Made by a program: the position numbers and the translations under genes. Shown piece by piece: positions 7,962 through 13,072 of a DNA stretch of 13,072 bases. The notes beneath the pieces were generated by a model. It made no database searches. It was not told where the DNA came from and worked only from the letters and a program-made list of their open reading frames with translations. Each line of letters opens with the position of its first letter. Position 1 is the stretch's first letter. The stretch covers positions 1 through 13,072 of the forward strand of contig JAATVL010000105.1 of assembly GCA_014523525.1 (NCBI GenBank), written 5' to 3'. The stretch is from Nitrososphaerales archaeon TH703 (GTDB lineage: Archaea; Thermoproteota; Nitrososphaeria; Nitrososphaerales; Nitrososphaeraceae).

Positions 7962-9848
7962 GTGAATATTGATATGTATGATAGGGTACAGGATGAAGAA
8001 CGAAATCAAAACATTGTTGCGGCTATTCTAAATAACATTCCATCAGAATCTGAAATAACCAAAATAGAATATGAAGGGCCCTTTATCGTACTGTATTCAA
8101 GAAAACCCACCATCCTGTTAGAAAATCAAGAGATTATTTCTAAAATGGTGAATTCAATTAAAAAAAGAATAGTTATCAGAACCGATACATCAATCAGATC
8201 ATCTGAAGAATCAGTTAATCAAATAATTCGTTCTAGCTGTTCTAATCCAAATGGTCTCTCTGAAATTTTTTTTGATCCCGCTCTAGGAGAGACGACAGTT
8301 TTTGTCAAAGATTCTAGAACTCTGACAGAGCTGAATCAGCTACAGATTCCTCTGGTAGAAAAAACAGGTTGGAAATTAATATATAGGCATGCTCCAAAAA
8401 ATCTGAAGCTTCTCAAATCTATGAACGAAATATTGCATAGCTCATCGGAAGATCGAATGTATTTTTACAAACGAGTTGGTGAAAAAATATTTAGACAAAA
8501 ATTGTCTGGTTCTGAAGAAGCAAGTATTGTGTGCTTGGGAGGCTTTTCAGAAATTGGTAGAAGCGCAATGTTAATCGTTACTCACGAAAGTAAGATCTTA
8601 TTGGATTTTGGAATTAAAAATTATGAAAATGAAGATAACGAATTACTGCCACGACTAGATATTTATGGGGTTGGCATGAACGAAATAGACGCAGTTATTA
8701 TTTCACATGCCCATCTGGATCACTGTGGAGCCGTTCCAATTTTGTGCAAGTATGGATATGACGGACCCGTATATTGTACCGAACCCACTTTTCCAATTAT
8801 GATATCAATACTCCGGGATTATGTTTCGAGTAGTAAAGAACCTTTATACTCTACAAGAGATATAGAAACTTTAATTACTCACGTAATTCCTCTAAATTAT
8901 AGTGCAGTAACAGATATCTCTCCAGATGTTAGAATAACATTTGCTAACTCTGGACATATGATTGGCTCTGCCTCTACGCACTTGCATATTGGAAATGGAG
9001 ATCACAATATTGTGTATACATCTGATTTAAAATTTGGAAGACTGAATACTGTGGATAATGCATTTTGGAATTTCCCTAGAGCAGAAACACTAGTAATAGA
9101 AAGTACAAATGGAAATAGGGATGATAAATTTGTTACAAGAGAAGTAGCGGAAGAAACTTTAATCAAAAGTATCAATTCAACTATTCAAGGAGGTGGAAGA
9201 TTGTTGATTCCCGTCCCTATTCTTGGTCTATCACAAGAAATTTGTGTAACATTGGGAATGTTAAGAAGTATCAATAAAATAAATCCTGACAATATTTTTG
9301 TGGACGAAAAAATAATGCAAATGTTTAATTTTTATGAAATTTATTCGGATTATTTATCAAAGCCCCTTAAACAACGAATAAGTGACCAGACTGAAAATCC
9401 AATTTTTATTAACAGCTTAGCAAAATTAGAACCATCCGTTAAATGGGAGAGATCAATAATATTGTGTCCATCTTCAATGCTTACGGATGGGCCATCCGTG
9501 ACATATTTGAGTCAAATAGCAAATGATTGTCTGAGTAAGGTTATTCTACTGTCCGAGCAATTTCAATCTACGGCCGGAAAACTACTTCAGGAAGGAGAAC
9601 GTAATATTACCATAGAAGGAAAAAATCTTGATATTAAATGCAACGTTGATGTGATACCAGGATTTAGTATCCATAGTGATTACAATCAATTATTAGCTTA
9701 CATAAACCGGTTAAAACCAAAACTAAAAAAAGTAATAACCAATCATGGAGAAGGAAAGAAATGTCAAAACCTATCTAATTCTATTAACAAGATATTCAAG
9801 ATCCAGAGTTTTCATCCACTAGTTGGAGAATCAATAAAGGTGTTGTGA
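7962..9848 (+). CDS. KH-metallo-beta-lactamase-beta-CASP ribonuclease, divergent aCPSF1-family member
   Basis: Relative of archaeal aCPSF1/FttA and eukaryotic CPSF73, zinc RNases acting in 3'-end formation and transcription termination. Order: two KH-like domains (about 1-145; ITKIEYEGP at 32-40, IFFDPALGETTV at 102-113), metallo-beta-lactamase core from 187 (CLGGFSEIGRSA), beta-CASP region, core closure. Catalytic residues are intact: HAHLDH 249-254, H332 (SGHMIGSA), D355 (YTSDLKFG), E380 (VIESTNGN), H571 (GFSIHSD) and H595 (NHGE). Several blocks near-invariant in aCPSF1 as I know it are altered: STYGG to STNGN, GFSGHSD to GFSIHSD, PVFAVGRAQE to PVPILGLSQE, and the KH GxxG loop is absent (around 118-128). 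An active paralogue rather than the main aCPSF1 is my reading. 628 residues, normal length; GTG start. Convergent with sepF, 13 bases apart. Confidence 0.9.
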   Translation: MNIDMYDRVQDEERNQNIVAAILNNIPSESEITKIEYEGPFIVLYSRKPTILLENQEIISKMVNSIKKRIVIRTDTSIRSSEESVNQIIRSSCSNPNGLSEIFFDPALGETTVFVKDSRTLTELNQLQIPLVEKTGWKLIYRHAPKNLKLLKSMNEILHSSSEDRMYFYKRVGEKIFRQKLSGSEEASIVCLGGFSEIGRSAMLIVTHESKILLDFGIKNYENEDNELLPRLDIYGVGMNEIDAVIISHAHLDHCGAVPILCKYGYDGPVYCTEPTFPIMISILRDYVSSSKEPLYSTRDIETLITHVIPLNYSAVTDISPDVRITFANSGHMIGSASTHLHIGNGDHNIVYTSDLKFGRLNTVDNAFWNFPRAETLVIESTNGNRDDKFVTREVAEETLIKSINSTIQGGGRLLIPVPILGLSQEICVTLGMLRSINKINPDNIFVDEKIMQMFNFYEIYSDYLSKPLKQRISDQTENPIFINSLAKLEPSVKWERSIILCPSSMLTDGPSVTYLSQIANDCLSKVILLSEQFQSTAGKLLQEGERNITIEGKNLDIKCNVDVIPGFSIHSDYNQLLAYINRLKPKLKKVITNHGEGKKCQNLSNSINKIFKIQSFHPLVGESIKVL

Positions 9849-9861
9849 TTTTATAGAGAAG

Positions 9862-10134
9862 CTATTTGAGATCATGTACTCCTTTCCAAATCTTTACGGC
9901 TGGTGGTGTAATCACTACGCGTTCTTCGCCCAATCTTGCAATATCTCCTCCGGCCGATTTAACGAAATTATATAAATCATCTATAGCCTTTCGTAATGTT
10001 TCAATATCTTTCTGGGCCATGGGTGTTATTCGTACTATCAAAATCATATGCTTTTTTGCATCATTTTTAATCGAATCAACATCGCTAATGTCTTTGAGAG
10101 TAATGGCCTTGAGATAAATGGGTTGATTTTGCAA
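9862..10134 (-). CDS. sepF: SepF-like cell-division protein (DUF552), core domain only
   Basis: SepF binds FtsZ and anchors it to the membrane in many archaea and Gram-positive bacteria. The 90 residues are almost exactly the SepF core: YLKAITLKDISDVDSIKNDAK (split here as strand and helix, 7-27), MILIVRITPMAQKD (30-43), a helix to about 60, then GGDIARLGEERVVITPP (62-78) and VKIWKG (80-85). The start is TTG at 10134; the in-frame stretch from the preceding stop to it has no ATG, GTG or other TTG. A GAGG (10145-10148, minus) ten bases upstream may serve as ribosome-binding site. The usual N-terminal amphipathic membrane-targeting helix and linker are not visible, and there is no room for one in frame. 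It could also act in a role other than membrane anchoring. Confidence 0.85.
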   Translation of the reverse strand: MQNQPIYLKAITLKDISDVDSIKNDAKKHMILIVRITPMAQKDIETLRKAIDDLYNFVKSAGGDIARLGEERVVITPPAVKIWKGVHDLK

Positions 10135-10278
10135 AGTAGCACATCCTCTATTGGTAGCTTGAGAGGCTGAAAGTCAAATAGTTATTCTGGTCAAATATAT
10201 TTTACTCCTTACGTCAATTTGTATAATCAAAGCCCCAACAAGTCCTATTAGACGCAAAAATAAAACCCTATTTTATTG

Positions 10279-10298
10279 ATCTTTCTTAAAGATTTTTT
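10279..10298 (+). terminator. Hairpin with T6 tail
   Basis: ATCTTT (10279-10284), loop CTT, AAAGAT (10288-10293), then a run of six T ending at 10298. This is the shape of an intrinsic terminator on the plus strand, yet no plus-strand gene ends nearby except the RNase 430 bases upstream, with sepF in opposite sense between. It may end an unannotated plus-strand transcript or be a chance structure. Confidence 0.3.
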
Positions 10299-10327
10299 CA
10301 AAATATTTTAAATTAAATTAATTTTTT

Positions 10328-10354
10328 AGCAAATAATAAACACAATTATTTGCT
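10328..10354. repeat. Perfect 10-base inverted repeat with 7-base loop
   Basis: AGCAAATAAT (10328-10337), loop AAACACA, ATTATTTGCT (10345-10354), no mismatch. No T run follows on either strand, so it is not a typical terminator. It is directly followed by a second inverted repeat, TTAAGGC (10357-10363) with GCCTTAA (10391-10397). Confidence 0.6.
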
Positions 10355-10512
10355 TGTTAAGGCTAGTTAAGAGCCCTCATGGTTGAATCGGCCTTAATTT
10401 AAGTGAATTCTAGTTATATTTGATTAGAAAGTTCATCGGGTAGCTCACTTTAGAGGTTGGCGATTCTGGAGTGAGAAAGACTCTTCTAGATTATCAAGTT
10501 ATTAAATTGTTA

Positions 10513-10836
10513 TTAGGAGGAGTTCAATTCTATTAGTAATCGATTTATCGTTGAATAAACCCCGTTTAGGTTTGTAATACACAGTGCTATGTTCTCAATA
10601 TTATTATTATTCATTTGAATTCCCTGATTATACTTTGTTTCAATCTTATTATTGTCGGTTTCCATATATATAGTATAAATTGTATGATCTCTTTGAAAGG
10701 AACAGTCATGTACATATTGTCGAATTTCAAAGTTATTAATATTTATGCCGTCTACAACTTGTTTTTTCAATATTGTGATTTTCTTAGTTGGATCATTCTT
10801 CCAATGATTTAGATCAGCATCGCGTTTAAATGTCAT
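10513..10836 (-). CDS. Hypothetical protein, 107 residues, coupled to the PurF-like gene
   Basis: Not recognised. The ATG overlaps the stop of the PurF-like gene as ATGA (10833-10836), a classic sign of translational coupling, which argues that it is a real gene working with its neighbour. The protein is soluble, with no signal peptide or membrane segment. It has a Lys/Asp-rich N-terminus, alternating hydrophobic stretches (ITILKKQVV at 20-28, TIYTIYME at 52-59) suggesting beta strands, an Asn-rich turn (QGIQMNNNNIEN, 71-82), and a C-terminal amphipathic segment (IALCITNLNGVYSTINRLLIEL). Only two Cys (45, 86) and no metal motif. The pattern could fit a small alpha-beta binding protein, but no family can be named. 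Confidence 0.65.
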   Translation of the reverse strand: MTFKRDADLNHWKNDPTKKITILKKQVVDGININNFEIRQYVHDCSFQRDHTIYTIYMETDNNKIETKYNQGIQMNNNNIENIALCITNLNGVYSTINRLLIELNSS

Positions 10837-12218
10837 CTTTTATCATACTCTAAAAATCGAACCCATTCAGGAAACCATAAATTATATTCTGAAATTCCGA
10901 TACCTTTAGAGAGAATAGAAGGAGAATTGTAAAATACTTTATCCGCACCCAACTCTTTGGAAATCCTGCTATTTAATTCCTCGAGAGATGCTACTTGTCC
11001 AATGTATTTATGAGCAATCAATTCTCTATTTTGCGTATAAAGGCCTACTTGGCGTCCATCTACTGTAGGAACGTAGCTAACGATAACAGAAACTGATCCA
11101 ACACCAACCTTTCTTAAATAATAAATAGATTCTTTGGTAGTTATTCCAGTTTGAATTGTTCCTTGAATCAGACCAATCTTTTTCTGACTAATTTTATGTT
11201 TAAGGATGTATTTTAAAGATTTTCCAGAAGTTATCATTTTATTCTTACTAATATTTTCAGAAAAATCAATCATGCGATCAGAATCATCGTATCTATCATT
11301 GATTATAGCCTCACCCAAGTCAAATTTTGGAAGGTGATTCCGATACTCTGCACTAAAACCAAGTGTCATTGGTCTGGGATAATCGGGTTCTGCATAAGCT
11401 GCTTCAATATCAATGTCAGTATATCTTGAAAGAAAATCTGCCTGTACTTTTCCAATTCTCTTTCTAACTTCATAAATTCCCTTTCCACCTATAGTTGCAG
11501 TAACATGAGATTCTCGTATGAATTCAAATGGATCTATCATTGTCCTGGTCGTAGGAAGTGATAGTATCTTTTCCTGTCCGATTTCACTATCCATTTTGAT
11601 TAATTGTCCTGGCCCTACGTCTTGAAAATTCATTTTTGGAAAAGGAATGCGAAGCGAATTTTCTGAAGCTATTATAGAGATTGATTTGTTTTTGTCAGCG
11701 CCACTTACAAGTGGTTTAAAACCAGTAGAATCTCTATATGAATAGGCTTTTCCATCATACATCATAGTAAGATTTCCTCTTAGATGTCTATCCAAAAACT
11801 CACAAGCTTTTTCAGGATTTTCTTTATCTATCAGCAGCTTTTTGAAAATGCAATAAATCTTGTATAGCGAGTCAGCACTTGAAGCATTCCCTATAAGGGG
11901 GTGGAGGTGTAATTTTTCAATGTCTACAAAAAAACCATCAAGAATCACATTAACTTTATTCATACTTTTAAATCTTGGAGTTCTCTTAGATAAATAGCCC
12001 AATCCTACCATATGTTGAAGGTTACTATTATTATCCACGAGCTTTAGAATTGATTCATCACCAGGGAATGGTCCATTACCACTCGAGACCAAATTATCTA
12101 TAATAATTTTCCAATAAGCCTTGCCTCTATGTTGAAGCATTCGCAATGAATTAATGAAATACGAAATCAGGGTTTCTCTATCAGTTGTATAGTTTGCAAT
12201 TGCAAAAATGCCGGCCAA
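10833..12218 (-). CDS. PurF-like (amidophosphoribosyltransferase) paralogue, predicted inactive in both sites
   Basis: PurF makes phosphoribosylamine from PRPP and glutamine, the first step of purine synthesis. This 461-residue protein keeps the architecture: Ntn glutaminase domain (1-~225; LQHRGKAYW at 28-36, YRDSTGFKPLVSG at 161-173, IIASENSL at 182-189, GPGQLI at 202-207) and a phosphoribosyltransferase domain (FEFIRESH at 231-238, YEVRKRIG at 249-256, IINDRY at 305-310, ELIAH at 399-403). Catalysis looks lost. It begins M-A-G-I-F where PurF has M-C-G-I, so the nucleophile Cys is Ala. The HNGN motif reads DGFF (94-97), and the glutamine-binding Arg position reads Ser77. The PRPP loop LVDDSIVRGTT reads LIQGTIQTGIT (350-360). 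Start is TTG at 12218, preceded two codons earlier by an in-frame TGA. Overlaps the next gene by four bases. Confidence 0.87.
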   Translation of the reverse strand: MAGIFAIANYTTDRETLISYFINSLRMLQHRGKAYWKIIIDNLVSSGNGPFPGDESILKLVDNNSNLQHMVGLGYLSKRTPRFKSMNKVNVILDGFFVDIEKLHLHPLIGNASSADSLYKIYCIFKKLLIDKENPEKACEFLDRHLRGNLTMMYDGKAYSYRDSTGFKPLVSGADKNKSISIIASENSLRIPFPKMNFQDVGPGQLIKMDSEIGQEKILSLPTTRTMIDPFEFIRESHVTATIGGKGIYEVRKRIGKVQADFLSRYTDIDIEAAYAEPDYPRPMTLGFSAEYRNHLPKFDLGEAIINDRYDDSDRMIDFSENISKNKMITSGKSLKYILKHKISQKKIGLIQGTIQTGITTKESIYYLRKVGVGSVSVIVSYVPTVDGRQVGLYTQNRELIAHKYIGQVASLEELNSRISKELGADKVFYNSPSILSKGIGISEYNLWFPEWVRFLEYDKR

Positions 12219-12268
12219 GTATCAATATTATGATCTGAAAAGAAATTAAATTTTGTGTTTAAGCAAAT
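12219..12268. promoter_or_regulatory. Compact divergent promoter, PurF-like gene / small Cys-rich gene
   Basis: Only 50 bases separate the two starts. AAATTAAATTTT at 12243-12254 reads TATA-like in both directions: it is centred about 30 bases from the minus-strand TTG at 12218 and about 20 from the plus-strand ATG at 12269. One element may direct both genes, which would make their expression mutually exclusive or shared. No Shine-Dalgarno precedes either start. Confidence 0.4.
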
Positions 12269-12484
12269 ATGATTTTTGATGAGGTTTACGTCAAATATTG
12301 TAAGGCTTTTGGTCTTCCATGCGAGAATTATGATACTTTTTGCAAGAAATTAAAAAAAGAGTTTAGTCTGGACGATTGCAAGCCAACTATAAATGGAAAA
12401 AGGGTTAGCTGCTGGAAAGGGGTCATGTTGAACCCAAAATACGCAACCAAAAGCGAACAAACACGCCTGGAAGAAATTATCTAG
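12269..12484 (+). CDS. Small protein resembling the C-terminal winged helix of D5/P4-type primase-helicases
   Basis: 71 residues. The pattern Y-x2-YC-x6-C-x3-YDTFCKKLKKEF (residues 7-32), a turn, then INGKRVSCWKGVML (41-54) resembles the C-terminal winged-helix domain of virus and plasmid primase-helicases, where a 'Y..YC...G....s...F.r.L...f' helix pair precedes a beta wing 'R.ingkRv..W.GI.L'. This is recognition by pattern only. Five Cys (11, 18, 25, 37, 48), the first three exactly seven apart, are unusual for its size. No helicase or primase part is present on either side, so it is either a stand-alone DNA-binding protein or a remnant of an integrated element. ATG start with no Shine-Dalgarno fits a leaderless mRNA. 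Confidence 0.6.
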   Translation: MIFDEVYVKYCKAFGLPCENYDTFCKKLKKEFSLDDCKPTINGKRVSCWKGVMLNPKYATKSEQTRLEEII

Positions 12485-12499
12485 TCTTTTTGTATTTGG

Positions 12500-12525
12500 T
12501 ATGGTAGCTAATCTGTACTACCATA
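12500..12525 (+). terminator. 8-base hairpin downstream of small Cys-rich gene
   Basis: TATGGTAG (12500-12507) and CTACCATA (12518-12525) pair perfectly across a 10-base loop, 15 bases after the stop codon. The T-rich stretch CTTTTTGTATTT lies before rather than after the stem, so this is better read as a 3' UTR structure next to a U-rich archaeal termination tract than as a bacterial-style terminator. Confidence 0.35.
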
Positions 12526-12664
12526 ATGCCGTCTACCTTGTCGACCTTAATCATATTTTATATAGATTTAGAAATTAGTTACTCATAATGAGTTACAAAT
12601 CGAGTTCAGGTACGAGTACATAAAGATAATTTCTTTGTCAATTCATATTATATGCAAGTATTAA

Positions 12665-12790
12665 AGTGGCTTTAGCTTGGACAGGGTCGACGTTCGCCAC
12701 ATTATCGATATGTCCAGCGTGACGCAAGTCACACGGTTTCAAGGAGCCTCCCAGTTCAATATCAGAAAATTAAACAAATGAACTAAGTTG
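12665..12790 (+). ncRNA. Candidate structured small RNA or leaderless micro-ORF
   Basis: Bases 12661-12760 are 50% G+C by count, against about 30% in the next 60 bases. Inverted repeat TGGACA (12678-12683)/TGTCCA (12711-12716) is followed at once by GTGAC-GCAA-GTCAC (12719-12732), a perfect stem capped by a GNRA-type tetraloop. A TATA-like CATATTATATG (12644-12654) sits about 26-30 bases before. Alternatively, a 34-codon frame starts TTG at 12677 and ends TGA at 12779-12781, just where a leaderless transcript would begin; its peptide includes SVTQVTRFQGASQFN. No known RNA or protein family was recognised, and RNA and peptide readings are both open. Confidence 0.3.
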
Positions 12791-13072
12791 CTTAATTAAA
12801 CTATCCACAGATTTTTCACTTAATGTAGCGTTATGGCAATCAAATCACAACACACTAAGTATTGGTTTACATGGTGATTCCACCTTATCTAAGAATTTTG
12901 ATTTTTTATAAGTCAAATTCAATTAAAAATAGCTTTGGTTATGTGCCTAATATCTTTCGTATAAGAGCAGTTATTTGACATTATTGTGAGTCTCATGTAC
13001 GAATCTAGTTTAGGTATATCCCAAAGCCAATTTTCATACTTTCTGGATTTGAAACTTTTACAGCTTATCCAC

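Larger units (their letters stand above)
10135..10512. other. Gene-free stretch with sepF promoter and several inverted repeats
   Basis: 378 bases without a convincing ORF. Near sepF: AT-rich TATA-like sequence at 10192-10203 (minus reading AAAATATATTTG) and a direct repeat GTCAAATA at 10173-10180 and 10190-10197, 17 bases apart. Plus-strand hairpin plus T6 at 10279-10298. A perfect 10-base inverted repeat at 10328-10354 and a 7-base one (9 with wobbles) at 10357-10397, followed by CTCACT/AGTGAG at 10444-10475. No tRNA or known RNA family was recognised. It follows the 107-residue gene on the minus strand, so part of it may be that unit's 3' UTR. Confidence 0.5.
12485..13072. other. Gene-poor end of window
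   Basis: 588 bases with no long ORF. It holds a T-rich tract and hairpin just after the small gene (12486-12525), a strong TATA-like TTTTATATA (12557-12565), a near-palindrome ACTCAT-A-ATGAGT (12581-12593), a second TATA-like site (12645-12653), the GC-rich island described separately, and plain AT-rich sequence after about 12800. On the minus strand a frame is open from the right edge to a stop at 12919 (50 codons), too short and unrecognisable to call, though it could be the 3' end of a gene lying beyond the window. Confidence 0.5.

Noticed and set aside
10357..10397. Possible tRNA-like fold (TTAAGGC...GCCTTAA as acceptor stem)
   Set aside because: Only 27 bases lie between the arms, with no anticodon or T-arm pattern; too small for a tRNA.
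12661..12790. Tyrosine-recombinase or transposase remnant in the GC-rich island
   Set aside because: One frame reads RYVQ after an HY pair, vaguely like an integrase end, but the spacing and surrounding residues do not fit and no other part of an integrase is present.
12919..13072. Minus-strand frame open from the right edge, 50 codons to a TGA at 12919-12921
   Set aside because: No recognisable motif, and a run this short in one of six frames is not decisive. It may be the 3' end of a gene outside the window.

Overview
The window looks like a low-GC archaeal chromosome, most likely an ammonia-oxidising Nitrososphaerota (Thaumarchaeota) lineage such as Nitrososphaerales. The assignment is by inference. 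The support is the archaea-only CoA route (pantoate kinase plus phosphopantothenate synthetase), a glycerol-1-phosphate dehydrogenase for archaeal lipids, a KH/metallo-beta-lactamase/beta-CASP RNase of the aCPSF1 family, an archaeal-type SepF, TATA boxes instead of bacterial promoters, and many TTG/GTG starts close to those TATA boxes. No rRNA, tRNA, CRISPR array or insertion sequence was found.

Layout. Bases 1-3448 (+) form a compact CoA operon: the 3' end of pantoate kinase, phosphopantothenate synthetase (11-base overlap), panB and coaBC. Together they supply ketopantoate and convert pantoate to 4'-phosphopantetheine. Ketopantoate reductase, the beta-alanine source and CoaD are not in the window. 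Bases 3458-4543 (-) encode an M24 aminopeptidase, divergent from a class V aminotransferase (4631-5770, +). A SlyD-like FKBP prolyl isomerase (5818-6633, +) follows; its C-terminal tail is five 7-residue repeats. G1P dehydrogenase (6698-7756, -) is convergent with it and divergent from a beta-CASP RNase (7962-9848, +). That RNase is convergent with sepF (9862-10134, -).

From about 10135 the region becomes less ordinary. It starts with a 378-base gene-free stretch rich in inverted repeats. Next is a two-gene minus-strand unit with an ATGA overlap: an amidophosphoribosyltransferase (PurF) homologue that has lost both its glutaminase nucleophile and its PRPP-loop acidic pair, followed by an unrecognised 107-residue protein. 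A small Cys-rich protein resembling the C-terminal winged helix of mobile-element primases diverges from it (12269-12484, +). The last 588 bases have no convincing long gene, but hold two TATA-like boxes ahead of a GC-rich island with nested hairpins, a candidate small RNA or micro-protein.

The most notable items are the doubly degenerate PurF paralogue with its coupled partner, the beta-CASP RNase whose second KH domain lacks the GxxG loop, a SepF with no room for a membrane-targeting helix, and the candidate small transcript near 12,585-12,800. No defence system or complete new multi-gene system was found.
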